DNA of 64,000 bases, taken from positions 9,093,501 through 9,157,500 of the forward strand of contig JAVHKY010000003.1 of assembly GCA_035079385.1 (NCBI GenBank), read 5' to 3'. Below are positions 35,579-46,218 of this stretch, piece by piece. Position numbers and translations under genes: made by a program. Each line of letters opens with the position of its first letter. Position 1 is the stretch's first letter. This DNA comes from Aspidiotus rigidus. Taxonomy: Eukaryota > Arthropoda > Insecta > Hemiptera > Diaspididae. The notes beneath the pieces were generated by a model, which had not been told where the DNA came from, did no database searches, and was given only the letters and a program-made list of their open reading frames with translations.

Positions 35579-37096
35579 TCAAGTGATGAAAGTACGTTTA
35601 AATTTATCCAACGTCGGCTCCGTAATGATGATGGATAATAAGGAATAATTAGCATTTTTATCATCAGCTACAACATCAGCGACTGCTGCTTCCTTTGTTA
35701 AAAATGAATATTCGTCACTTCCAGTTTTCGCTCTTATAATTATGTGAATTCGACCCGTGGCTTTGATTACTTCTTCTTCCACTCTCTCACGTAATTCATT
35801 TATACCAGTTGAGTTGACGCATGAAACTTTAACCATATCCGAAGAAATTATTTTACTTTCCTCTGGATTCAAAAGATCCATTTTATTCGCTACTGGTATT
35901 ACGTATTTGAATAATTTTTTGTCGACATTCAACTTATCAATGGTTTCCGAAACGCGATCTCGTTGAAAAAGCCAATCAGGGTGACTAACGTCTTGAACAT
36001 GAATCAAAACATCAGCATTAATAGCATCTTCTAGGGTAACAAGAAATGGTTCCATTAAATGAGTCGGTATATCGGAAATGAATCCGATTGTATCAACGAA
36101 GTATACTTTTAGATTGCAAGGTAAACGACCAATATGAAACGTTACGTCCAAAGTAGCAAATAAGTGGTTTTGAGGGGTTAATGCTTCGTTGCCCGACAGA
36201 GCTTTAACCAATGATGTTTTTCCAGCATTTGTATACCCAACAACAGCAACTGTAGGGCGTTCTTCATATCGTCTCTTTTGGCGATCTGCAGAGCGAGTAG
36301 ATTTCAATTTAATGAGAGATTGCTTTATTCGACTCTCGTACTTATGTAATATCATTCTTCTGGTATCCTTCGGAGTGTGGATAGTAGTTCCACTAATCAA
36401 TGCAGCAGAACCACCAATTCTGCTAAGAGAAGACGAATGTATATGATTCATTCGTGAATACAGATATGGTAGTTCAGCTAGAGCAATTTGTAATTTCGCT
36501 TCTTTGGTGAAGGCGTGTTCTCGAAATATTTGCATCACTATTAAATATCGATCGTACACAGGTTTTTGAAAGTATTCTTCAAGAGACAAATGTTGAGCCG
36601 GCGTCAACTTATTAACGCTAATAAATAAGGCCGTACAATGAGGACTATTAGAAATTTTCTCCTTCAATTCAATCAGTTTACCGGATCCGAAGAATGCAAC
36701 TTTACAAAAACTGGTGAGAGATACGATTTCTTTTCCAACAACAGTCCAATTTTGTAGGGTATTGATGAGGGAAACTGATTCATTTAGCTGTAATTCCGGA
36801 GTTGTATCGCGTTTCTTTTTTGGGCCCCATTTTATGAATGGTTGAACGACGATTACGGATCGGCCACCCAATTCTGGTTGAAAGGATGCGTTCCGAAGCT
36901 TACTTAGCTCTTTTTCTTCCTCTGGCGAGTAGTCATCGACGAAAGAGAGGTCGTTAAGAGGAAAACCAAATTGGCAAGAGCTGCTATGAATAGATCTAAT
37001 ATGTCGAACCCAAGACCAAGATTTTTCTTGAACGTTCTTAACTAACGTTAGATCAAGAGGCAATGATCTGAGCTTACCCCTAACAAGATTCAACAT
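35579..37096 (-). CDS. GTPBP6: GTPBP6 / HflX-family GTPase, mitochondrial
   Basis: A single open exon of 505 codons from the ATG at 37096-37094. The N-terminus is basic and Ser-rich, with few acidic residues (MLNLVRGKLRSLPLDLTLVK), fitting a mitochondrial targeting peptide. Residues about 80-265 match the HflX N-terminal region (IRSIHS, SRIGGSAALISG). The G domain follows: G1 GYTNAGKTS near 287, G3 DTIGF near 335, G4 NKMD near 404 and G5 SCVN near 425. GTPBP6 helps assemble or recycle the mitochondrial large ribosomal subunit. HflX enzymes usually have a GG(R/K)GE-type motif before G1; here GGSAALISGTT stands near that place, as in animal GTPBP6. A GATCAG|TG acceptor-like site just upstream may mark a spliced 5' UTR. 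Confidence 0.92.
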   Translation of the reverse strand: MLNLVRGKLRSLPLDLTLVKNVQEKSWSWVRHIRSIHSSSCQFGFPLNDLSFVDDYSPEEEKELSKLRNASFQPELGGRSVIVVQPFIKWGPKKKRDTTPELQLNESVSLINTLQNWTVVGKEIVSLTSFCKVAFFGSGKLIELKEKISNSPHCTALFISVNKLTPAQHLSLEEYFQKPVYDRYLIVMQIFREHAFTKEAKLQIALAELPYLYSRMNHIHSSSLSRIGGSAALISGTTIHTPKDTRRMILHKYESRIKQSLIKLKSTRSADRQKRRYEERPTVAVVGYTNAGKTSLVKALSGNEALTPQNHLFATLDVTFHIGRLPCNLKVYFVDTIGFISDIPTHLMEPFLVTLEDAINADVLIHVQDVSHPDWLFQRDRVSETIDKLNVDKKLFKYVIPVANKMDLLNPEESKIISSDMVKVSCVNSTGINELRERVEEEVIKATGRIHIIIRAKTGSDEYSFLTKEAAVADVVADDKNANYSLLSIIITEPTLDKFKRTFIT

Positions 37097-37114
37097 TTTC
37101 ACTGATCAATAAAA

Positions 37115-37318
37115 TCATCTGTACTTAGCATAATCCACAACGTACGTGAATCCAGTCGCAAAACACGTAGACGATAAGCAGATAACGAATTTAGGAAGCG
37201 GATATTTCGGTTTCAACATCAACTGGCCCAAATAGACGACGCAAAATGACACTGAAAAAGTACTAATATCGTTGAGAAATCGCCGAACCGGTTTCTCGAT
37301 TCTATCGGTGGAAAGCAT
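37115..37318 (-). CDS. Small two-helix membrane protein, partial or multi-exon
   Basis: From the only in-frame ATG (37318-37316) the frame gives 67 codons, MLSTDRIEKPVRRFLNDI and on, with two hydrophobic segments (TFSVSFCVVYLGQLML and FVICLSSTCFATGFTYVV) and a basic end. The frame stays open upstream to 37555 but without another ATG. A CCATTGCAG|GAA acceptor at about 37336 suggests earlier coding exons. The stop lies 18 nt before the GTPBP6 ATG on the same strand, so the two may share a transcript. I do not recognise the family. Confidence 0.5.
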   Translation of the reverse strand: MLSTDRIEKPVRRFLNDISTFSVSFCVVYLGQLMLKPKYPLPKFVICLSSTCFATGFTYVVDYAKYR

Positions 37319-37555
37319 TTTTCTATGAAGCCATTCCTGCAATGGATACAGAAAAACAGTAGCAATGAAAGGTTTCGTTTTGTCATATTGCCGGCAATGT
37401 CGTACCGTGTAACTCACTGACTTCAATTGAAATGATGAACTAAAAGTGGATTCGGTTTCTGCAAACGATGAGGTAAAAGTGGAAGCTGTGCAGAAAATAG
37501 ATCCAACTAGATTAATAATACGGTAACTACCAACTTCAGTCACTTGAGTGACCAA

Positions 37556-38157
37556 AACTGAAAGTGAAACACAAACCTTAACTACACTACAGCAGATTCA
37601 ACTCAGTGATAATAATGTGAGAAAAAGAGAGGGAATAGAAACGATTACGAAAAAGGTAGCTAAGTGATACGATGATAATCTAGAGAAGAGTATTTCTTGA
37701 AGTCGTTAAGTAAACAGTTTTGTCCTATTTGTTATAGGGACTTGAATATATTTCTATGATCAACTTCACCTCTTATCAATATTTTTTCATGACGACCGTC
37801 CAAAACTCTTTAACTTTGTCTTCTCTCTTAGTCTCCTGGCAGACTCGCACTCGCGCTTCCAGAAATCCAGAATCTAGTCTTTAGTGCCTCTGAAACTCGG
37901 GATACGTGCTGTTCATCAGTAAGGTAAAGGTCCTCCTATCGATGAAAGATACGTTTTGTATATACCATTGGAACCGCCATGAAATTTTCTTCGTGATCTC
38001 CCAGAAATCAAGAATTGCCATAGAGTAGCATGTTGGTAGATGCAGTATAATTACGTAACTTCGTCATTATAACTAATAGTTTCATCCTTAGAAGTGGTCT
38101 CAGTCGTGCTTAATCTCTTGATGCACAAAATAATAAGGATATTGTTTTTGCAGTAAA
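37556..38157. other. Divergent intergenic region, GTPBP6 unit / FMC1
   Basis: Contains the presumed promoters of the minus-strand pair and of FMC1. A TTTTTGCAG acceptor-like site directly before the FMC1 ATG suggests a spliced FMC1 5' UTR. No gene seen. Confidence 0.5.
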
Positions 38158-38466
38158 ATGGCGAAAGTGATAGAAATTATGCGAAAATTATTTCAAGAAA
38201 TTCGACAAGCAACTCCAACTCTAAAACTAAAAGATTCTGTGATTAAACCTTACGTAACAGAACAGTATCGGAAGTACAAGATCGTCGATACCCAGCTGTG
38301 TAAGAAGAAAGACGAGATGTTATTCCTAGCAGATTCGTATCGCTGTTACTTGGAGAGTACGAGACGCTATAAGGAACTACTGCAAAAATATCAAGGTAAA
38401 GGTGAGAGGTCCATAAAGGAAACTGCGGATATGGTTGGATTCAAACTCCCTCAGGATCAGAAATGA
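38158..38466 (+). CDS. FMC1: FMC1, mitochondrial ATP synthase assembly factor
   Basis: 102 codons in one exon. The tail GKGERSIKETADMVGFKLPQ closely matches the animal FMC1 (C7orf55) signature GKGERS-E--GLVGLKLP. The middle has the LYR-like helical pattern with LCKKKDEMLFLADSYRCYLE. FMC1 acts in the mitochondrial matrix and supports assembly or stability of F1Fo ATP synthase through ATPAF2/Atp12. The length fits the family (about 110 residues). Confidence 0.92.
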   Translation: MAKVIEIMRKLFQEIRQATPTLKLKDSVIKPYVTEQYRKYKIVDTQLCKKKDEMLFLADSYRCYLESTRRYKELLQKYQGKGERSIKETADMVGFKLPQDQK

Positions 38467-40700
38467 AAATCATAAGTTTTGGTCCATCGAAATTATGTCC
38501 TCGACGTATGTCTTTTGCTTCGATGTAATATCTGCAGATGATGTACAAGTTTTCCGTAGACGATCTTACTACGGAGTAGTTGAAGTGCTTATAAAATTAG
38601 ATAATTTATTGTAATTGTTGTTATTGCAGTAAAACAATTCATGAAATAGTCAATTACCTGTTAATTATAAACTGTTTCATGTTTATGTTAAAAATCAAGT
38701 TATTTTTAGAGAGCAGATAATTTGTTTTCTAGGGTGATTAGCGCTGTAATTATTCGAGAACTGCTATCATTGCGAAGTATGAGGGGTTTAGGGGATGTGT
38801 TAGGTCGAGTAAATTAATAAACCTCACTGACTATAATAAAATCCACTCGGTGAAATCGTGTTTGTCGCAGGTTCTTTTGATCGGGTCTGATCTTCATGAA
38901 GGGGGGAAAAAAAGAAGAAAGGAAGACGAAAAGTACAGTTCGCAATCTAAGAAGACATTCTTTAATTGACGCTCATAATTTGTTACCAAGTATATAAAAT
39001 CGATAAAAATTTCGTCTCATTCATGAGTTATAATTGACCAGACGTTCCCGATTAGTCATGAAAAAGTGCATGGAATTAGAAATCAGATTCCCATTCGAAA
39101 GAAGTTTACTATTAGGCATAACGTATACATCTACAAAGTTTTTGTGTATAGTTATCAGATGATGGCTCTCCTCAAGCGGCATTTCTGTATATATCTTAAG
39201 GGACCCTCAAGAGCCACACTGAGACGTAGAAATAATGGCCTGCCTTTAGCAGTCTACCCTGCAGCTGATGATTGTGAAATAATCCAGTAATTATACAATA
39301 CTAGCAAGACGGCGCGCCTATGTTCTCTCTTTTCACTGAATGTTTCGAGTTGAAGTTACTAATCTTTCTCATTGAATTTCTTCTTTCTATTTCTTTTTAT
39401 TTAAATAATAAAAAATGATATCTCGTACATCACGTAATATTTATATATTTTTCCAAAATTAATATAAAAGTAGGCCTAAGCTTAATACATTTTCCATTCG
39501 TCATTCAATCTCTCCACTTTCCTCTTCAAATATTTCCTCTTTTCATCTAAATCTGGTATCAACTTTTCTATTTCTTTCAATTTTTCATTTTTTCGCTCTC
39601 TTTCTTCTAAACAATCTTTTTTTTTCTTCTCTTTACTTTCTCCATCACGGCGCGCCTTTCTTATTGTCACGTATTTTTATTTTTAGACGTTTCTCATGTT
39701 TCAGAATTCGAATACTTATACATATTTTTTCCATTTAATCTTATGCATTTTTTGATATTTAAGTCATCTCTAAATTTTCAAATATTTTTTTATATCGCCT
39801 ATCACTCTTAACAAAACAGAAGTAAGAAATTATCGATAAATATTGGTGAAGAAAATTTCTATAGAAATCATATAAACAGGAATAATTTTTAAAAATCTCG
39901 GTAAATTATCTAGACATTTCTTCTTTGGCGATTGAAAAAAAAAAAAAGTAGAAATTCTCCAGATAACTTTTTTTTTGACCTGTATTCAAAATTTTTATGC
40001 AAACACAAAGTTCTCATGGCTGCTTTTAATTCTGTTATTTAGGGTTTTGGGTAAGGTAGATACATGAAACAAAGGGAGTAACTCTGGGGTTTAAGATTAT
40101 TTGGAATTTCTTAGTTAGATACACTATTTTCTTTGTAGCTTTTCATCTCATAGTTCAATTCAATCTGCTTAGTTTTCTTTTCAAGCTTTTCTTCTTTCTT
40201 AATTTCATTCAATTTTGCACTCTTTCATTCTTTACTTGTTCTTCCATACAACCTTTTTTTTTTCTTTCTTTTTTTATCGTTTCCTAAGTCTTCCAAATTG
40301 TTCTCTGCCTCAGTATCACACTCTTCCATTTTTCCCTCTCTTCCTACTCTTCTTTTTCAGTTTTCTGCATCCATCTCCTCCAATTATCCATATGGTGATA
40401 ATTGATTCTACGTGTCATCCTCTAATCTACAAATTAACTCACATGATGTGTCTACAGTTGGAATTCTGATTAGGTTTAAGCTCACACTTTTCTACGCTCA
40501 TCTGTACAAAACGTATCTTTTATTTGATTCTCAGTTCACATCGGTTGCCCTCAACATGATCAAACTGATTTTGCGCGCCTAAAAACTGCACCCTTTCACC
40601 CAAAATTCAGGACCCCACCTTGTAACTACTTACCATAAAAACTTTCATTATTTCATAATCCTAGTTTAATTCTTGTATCACTCACATAAAAAAACAACCC
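38467..40700. other. Intergenic with possible RPA-like relic on the minus strand
   Basis: A minus-strand 62-codon coiled-coil frame (39482-39670; KLIPDLDEKRKYLKRKVERL) resembles the charged tail of the RPA-like genes at 44.9 and 52.7 kb. Further on, at about 40828-40890 (inside unit 1), the minus strand reads FKIGTCVRMLEPQIIGLDKK, which parallels VSIQGTCVRVKIVG of those genes. Together these suggest an older, badly decayed copy of the same gene just upstream of the duplicated modules. Otherwise the region is poly-T/C rich and non-coding. Confidence 0.35.
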
Positions 40701-41153
40701 CATGAGAAGTTTTTCTCAGGAACTTCATAGGTAGTATGAGACTGTTTTGCTGTCGCATAGTCATACTTACGAGTAGGACTAATATTAATTGTAAAAGAAT
40801 TACTTAATACTTAATTTTCTTTTTTGTCTAAGCCTATAATTTGAGGTTCTAACATTCGCACACAAGTTCCTATTTTAAACCAGCCAAGCAAACAGTAATC
40901 TTATTAATTAATTCAAATCGATAGTGAGATAAGAAAAGAACTTGAAAAACGTATTAACTGTAACTGATAGGCAATTTTAATCAGATATCAGAAAGAATCC
41001 GCTTGTACACGTACGTCGATGAAATTGTGCGTAGGTACAAAACACCGAGCTGTACTATTTACATGTAGAATGCATTTGTAGGATTGAAAGACAATTCAGT
41101 CACTCATTTCTTTCGTAAACGTAAAATCTGTCTAATTACACCCTATCGACAGT

Positions 41154-43604
41154 ATGATTTGGTTGGAACGTGGATTGTTGGTAATTATTGTGTTGATGAT
41201 CGTCACGACGCTTTCCAGGCAATCCGTGTCAACATCGTCGAAGAAGTTTAGTCTCTCTTCGAAGGTAACGCCCACTGGATTCGAATCACGATCAAAGCAA
41301 CTTGGGAAGCATTGTTTAAATGGTAAACCAGATTTCGAATCATTAATCAAAAAGAAGTGCTACGTGGACAAGACTGGGTACATTGATAAATTGATTGAGG
41401 AGATAAACAATCCGTTTTTCTTCCTAGCGCGCCCCAGAAGATTCGGAAAAACGCTTCTGGTCGACACCATGGAGAAATTCTTTAGACGTAATGGAAGGAA
41501 AAAGTTGTTCGAGAATACTGAAATCTATCAACGACGTCCCGATGGTTGGAAACGTTATCCTACGATTCGACTCGATTTTTCCAGCGGAATTTCATCCCAG
41601 ACTGCGTATTCATTCAATGTTAGCCTGACGGAGGAAATCCAAGCTCAAGCAAAGAAACGTAATATTAACCTAACCAAGACGACCATCGAGGGAATGACTA
41701 AAGAATTTATTCAGTTGCTGAGTGAAAAGACTAAATCACCAGTTGTAATCTTGGTGGACGAGTACGATTCTCCTTACACAAGATGTTACGCGGACAGTAA
41801 GGATGAAGCACATAAGATTCTAAAAACTCTACAAGGTTTCTACAGTACCATAAAAGGCGAGTATAACAATATCCACTTCTGTTTCGTGACGGGCATAACT
41901 CGACTTGCCCTTTCTGACTTCTTCTCTGGTTTCAACGCTGCGGTCGACTTGACCATGGATCCTGAGTATGCGGGAATAGTCGGTTTTAATGAGATAGAAT
42001 TACACGAGTATTTCGGTAATGAAATCAAGCGTGTTGCAAGCGAAACTGGGAAAGAGAAAAAAGAAATCCTGGAAGCAATGAAATCCTGGCATGATGGGTT
42101 CCAGTTCACCTCAAAATACGAGACCTTATACAGTCCATGTTCTGTGTATAGTTATTTGAGAACCAACGCTGTATCAACTACCGGCTGGAGTGATTCAGGA
42201 GGACCTAGCAGTTTTTTAATTGCAAAATTAAAAGAATTCCCGGCACAGGCTCTCAAATTCCTTGTAAATCATCTCACCAATCGCAAAGTAGATAAAAAGG
42301 AAGATGAAACACCAAAAGTAATAGCCAATAGAAAGGAACTTACCGGAAAAATTGACTTTGGTAAATTTGATCAGAGAGCGTTAATAGCACTTCTCTATCA
42401 CAATGGGTATTTCAGTATCAGAGAGTATAATAAAGCATCTGATTCTTTTAGTCTGAATTTCACAAATCTTGAGCTTGAAGAAGATTACCAGCAGCGTCTT
42501 GCCTCAGGTTATTTTGAACAGTTTGAAGAAGGTTTGATAAAAAAAATTGAATTAATGGTAGACGATCTTATTGCGTATAAATGGGAAGACTTTTGTGAAC
42601 TGTTGAGGTCTTGTAATGCTGCGATTCCTTACCAAATAACAACGAATCAGCATGAAGCAAAGGAAGCGTGGTTCCAATTTTCTTTGTTTTTAATGTTAAG
42701 TCATTCACATAATGTCAAACGAGAAATTCTCGCGATGGAAGATTCCACAAATAAAGACATTGTATTTGTTAACAATGTTGCAGTATTTATATTCGAGCCG
42801 AAAATGGAAGATAATCCCGAAAATCCTATGTACGAATGTAAAGAAAAATACATTCAAAAATATTTATTCGAATCGAAGAGAAAGGTATTTTGCATTGGTC
42901 TCAAGTTCACAATGGAAGGATCAATTCACAGTTGGGGCGTAGCCTCATTTTCGTATGGCGGTAGACTGGTCAAAGAAGATGGAACAATAATACTGACTAA
43001 TCAACTCAGTCCTAAAGAACGTGAAGACATACGTGTTAAAATGACGGATTACGCAGAAAAACATCCCGAGTGCACCCTAGTACCCGAAAAACTTTGTGAA
43101 TTCTTAGAAGGAGTAGGACCTTCAACCGAAGGTCAAATTGTATTTGCGGAAAAATTTTCACAGAATATTTTGACTCTACGTGGTGTGTTAGAAGAAATTT
43201 ATAAACTGTTTCAAGGTACGAGTAACTTTAAAGGCATAATATTCAGTTTCCTGAAAGCAACCAAACGATTCAAAGAAAACTCAGTCATCGAAAAACTGGT
43301 AAATTCTGATTCAGATGATCTGTTCTACTTAACGAAAAAATTTTTCGTGCCCGTGCAGAAAGCTCTTTTCGCAGATAAGAGCAACGAATTTTCTATTTCT
43401 TTTGAGGATTTCGTTAGATTTATTCATCATTGTGAAGAAGCTAACGAAGCTTTTTCAATTGCTTCTAAATATACTCAAGATATTCCAAAGCTACAGATTC
43501 TGTTGAATAAAACTTATCCGCTCATTAAGAATAAATTATTAAAGAATCAGATCACTCGTATCCAAACGGCTCTAAATAAGAACACGTCTATAAAAAAGAA
43601 CTAA
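41154..43604 (+). CDS. AAA-ATPase-like / PD-(D/E)XK nuclease protein, copy 1
   Basis: 816 codons, no introns. Residues 1-22 (MIWLERGLLVIIVLMIVTTL) form a signal peptide or membrane anchor. Residues about 45-330 match the AAA-ATPase-like family (PF09820 type): YVDKTGYIDKLI, Walker A-like FLARPRRFGKT (91-100), Walker B VVILVDEYDSP (197-207), FVTGITRLALSDFFSGFN, and WHDGFQF. Residues about 530-600 fit the PD-(D/E)XK nuclease (DUF1703 type), with D535 in KDIVF and E548-P-K550 in FIFEPKM as the putative metal site. About 200 helical residues follow that I cannot assign. Such genes are bacterial in type and in insects are likely horizontally acquired; the added N-terminal hydrophobic segment suggests export or membrane placement. 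The role is unknown; it could act on DNA, defence or symbionts. Confidence 0.88.
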   Translation: MIWLERGLLVIIVLMIVTTLSRQSVSTSSKKFSLSSKVTPTGFESRSKQLGKHCLNGKPDFESLIKKKCYVDKTGYIDKLIEEINNPFFFLARPRRFGKTLLVDTMEKFFRRNGRKKLFENTEIYQRRPDGWKRYPTIRLDFSSGISSQTAYSFNVSLTEEIQAQAKKRNINLTKTTIEGMTKEFIQLLSEKTKSPVVILVDEYDSPYTRCYADSKDEAHKILKTLQGFYSTIKGEYNNIHFCFVTGITRLALSDFFSGFNAAVDLTMDPEYAGIVGFNEIELHEYFGNEIKRVASETGKEKKEILEAMKSWHDGFQFTSKYETLYSPCSVYSYLRTNAVSTTGWSDSGGPSSFLIAKLKEFPAQALKFLVNHLTNRKVDKKEDETPKVIANRKELTGKIDFGKFDQRALIALLYHNGYFSIREYNKASDSFSLNFTNLELEEDYQQRLASGYFEQFEEGLIKKIELMVDDLIAYKWEDFCELLRSCNAAIPYQITTNQHEAKEAWFQFSLFLMLSHSHNVKREILAMEDSTNKDIVFVNNVAVFIFEPKMEDNPENPMYECKEKYIQKYLFESKRKVFCIGLKFTMEGSIHSWGVASFSYGGRLVKEDGTIILTNQLSPKEREDIRVKMTDYAEKHPECTLVPEKLCEFLEGVGPSTEGQIVFAEKFSQNILTLRGVLEEIYKLFQGTSNFKGIIFSFLKATKRFKENSVIEKLVNSDSDDLFYLTKKFFVPVQKALFADKSNEFSISFEDFVRFIHHCEEANEAFSIASKYTQDIPKLQILLNKTYPLIKNKLLKNQITRIQTALNKNTSIKKN

Positions 43605-43899
43605 TTACTCGCGATACAATACTTTTCGCGTTGATTATGTAATGTATAGTAGATTTTGTCATTAAAATTTCTTTCCACGATTTACGAGAGTATGAATATT
43701 AACATTTCTGGAGAGCTTTTAATGGGATTTGGTATGCGCCAACATGAGTAGACTTCTACCAACGGTGTGTAAATAACACGTGCTTGAAAAAATTTTTGAA
43801 CCATTGGAGAAGGAAAAAATCGGGTGAAAATCTATAAAATCATGGGTGATAGATTTCACTAGGTATCTACCTTGGATAATGAAGTACAAGTGATTTTCT

Positions 43900-44790
43900 A
43901 TAAAAATGCCTGAAATACAGGTAAAATAATCACATTATTTTTGTCTGCACGTTTTAATGAAGTACAGGTGATTTCTCTAAAAATGTCTGAAATACAAGTA
44001 AAATAATCACATTATATTTGCTGAACGATTACACACTCTAAAAATACTGTGTAAAATAATTGAAGGATTTCTAGTTGGATTGGGTTGTAAAAGAGAAGAA
44101 GTAGTAGTAATGACGGACATTATTTTTGTCTGCACAATTTCCTGAATGAAACCAAAGAAATTTAGAAATCCAAAAAATATCTGAAATTCTTTAGTACCCC
44201 TTACTATTTTAATTTCCTTTGGTCCCCCCTTACTATTTTATTTTCCTTTAGTCCCCCTTACTATTTTTAAATAAGTTATTACAGATGATTTCTCTAAAAA
44301 AATGCCTGAAATACGAGTAAAATATTGTCTCGATTTTTTCTGAACGAATATCCGCTCCAGAAAAATGATAAAAAATAATTGAAAGATTTCTGGTTGGATT
44401 GGGCTGTAAAAAGATAAGAATTTAAAATCCCTTATAGGACCCTTACTCTTTTCTAAGAAAATAAATACTTAACTTTTTACACAAAAATAACTAAAATCTT
44501 CAAATCCAAATCTCTCAAAAAATTCCCTTGTAGGTGCCTTACTAAATGAAAATAATTAAAATCCCTTATAGGACCCTTACTCTTTTTATAATTGTTTGAA
44601 CAAGCGATTTTCTCTGAAAAAGACCTGAAATACAAGTAAAATATTGTCACGATTTTTTCTGAACGAATATGCACTCTAGAAAAATGATAAAAAATAATTG
44701 AAGGATTTCTGGTTGGATTGGGTTGTAAAAAGATAAGAAGTAGTAGTAATGGGGTCTTGGGTTCAAGACCCGTCATTACTACTGGTGATG
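43900..44790. repeat. Internal repeat cluster in unit 1
   Basis: Three or four diverged copies of a segment of about 170 bp with TGAAATACAAGTAAAATA, TCTGAACGAATATGCAC and GGATTTCTGGTTGGATTGGG. The cluster ends in the palindrome around GTAGTAATGGGGTCTTGGG/TCAAGACCCGTCATTACTAC (44740-44784). CCCCTTACTATTTT words recur between. The same family is at 9953-11250 in inverted form. Confidence 0.7.
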
Positions 44791-44888
44791 AATTAACTAA
44801 TTACACGTAAATTTTTTTATTTTTTATCTGTTACAAACCGAATTCACCATTAACCGTTTAAAACATGCATAATGCTGTGCTATTTCTT

Positions 44889-46022
44889 TTACATATTTTT
44901 TTTTTTTGCAGTCATCAAAATCTTTAACTTTATTTCTTCTTTTTTCTTCTTTTCGGTGACATCCTTCATCAGCACCTCCAAATCCGCGATTTTCTGTCGC
45001 TTTCTTTCTATCCCTTCTTCAAGCTCTTTCTTCATTGCTTCTTTTTCCTCTTTTGTTTCATCTACGTCCATTATGCTCCATTGTCGACACGTCTATAATT
45101 TTACGTATTTGAGTCGACTGTTCTAATCTATTATTCCATGACAAAAATTTTAAAAATATTAAATAGCAATATCAACTCCAAAAAATTGAAACAAAGAATT
45201 AACTTACTCTTCTACCGATTCGCAATTTTTTTCTTTTTTTACTGATATAATTGACAACCTTGTCGTATTTTCCCCTAACAACCTTTCATATACTTTAAAC
45301 TGGACGTTCTCTATATGAACGTACCATCCCTCTTGAATTTGGATTTTTTCCGTATTGTTTGTGTCCCAACATTTTATTTCAATTTGGTGTCCTACGAAAA
45401 ATTCAAGTTAAATTTCTCGATTCTCATTTTATATTTTTATTATAATATTCTTACCTTCTTCGTCCAAAATGCGGTACAAAATTGATGTTTAGCTACACCT
45501 ACTATCTTTACCCGTACACAAGTTCCCTGAATGCTCACTTGCATTCCTGGCTTCACGTCTCGAATTTTCGTTGATACACCATTCTCCATTTGCACACTTT
45601 CACTCGATTCTGTTATTATCGTCTCAGCATCCATTAAAATTTCGATCTCCATGTAGCTAAATTTTTCACTAAAAATAATATTTTTATTTTATAACCTCGA
45701 GATTTGTGTCATAATTTTCGTTTTGGAAGATATTTAAATTTGTATTACTTACTCTGGTTTTTTCAAGGTGAATTTTTGTATAGGTATCGTATATTTTTCC
45801 AGTTATCATCTCTTCATATTTTTTTTCTTCAAAAGATACTGCTTCGATTATCGTCCCTTCCTCGTCGATGAATAATGCGTTAAAAACCCAAGCTTCATTC
45901 CCTTTTGTATTTTGAAAACTTTTTTTCGTTTTTTTCAACAGTTTTAGATGTAGTACCCTAAAGTGAAGTAAGGGCTCCCCTAATCTCAGGTCTTCAATCA
46001 ATTTCTTTTTGGGCGACGTCAT
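44889..46022 (-). pseudogene. RPA70-like OB-fold gene, unit 1 copy (broken)
   Basis: Four minus-strand exons align with the unit 2 gene at 52654-53809. Exon 1 (start 46022) reads IEDLRLGEPLLHFRVLHLKL as the first OB-fold strand, exon 2 has IRDVKPGMQVSIQGTCVRVK, exon 3 (45208-45391) HQIEIKCWDTNNTEKIQIQE and GWYVHIENVQFKV, and exon 4 is a coiled-coil tail. The order and spacing recall two OB folds of the RPA large subunit. Relative to unit 2 there is a 4-nt insertion late in exon 1, a 2-nt insertion in exon 2 and a 1-nt insertion in exon 4 (near 45072), so the copy is dead. A LINE insertion sits just upstream. Confidence 0.7.
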
Positions 46023-46218
46023 TTTAATTATTATCGACAATAAATTATTACAGTTATTATCATAAAAAGAATAGGATACCTAACACGTATTTAATTTTTT
46101 TTCTATAAAACTTATCAATAAACCAAAGATTACGGTTTAGGTATGAAATCAACCATTTATTTTTTTACGGCTATCTGTCACCTTTATGCTACCGAATGTT
46201 TCGTTCTTTTTGTTATCA

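Noticed and set aside
37319..37555. Long N-terminal extension of the small membrane ORF
   Set aside because: It has no ATG and includes likely intron sequence ending at a CAG acceptor.
39360..40470. Phe/Ser-rich frames on the plus strand
   Set aside because: They arise from long poly-T/C tracts and have no recognisable domain.
41840..42109. Minus-strand frames inside the AAA genes
   Set aside because: They are antisense shadows present in both copies only because the genes are identical.
44740..44784. tRNA-like B box in GGGTTCAAGACCC
   Set aside because: The match comes from a perfect palindrome; no A box, acceptor stem or anticodon arm is found.
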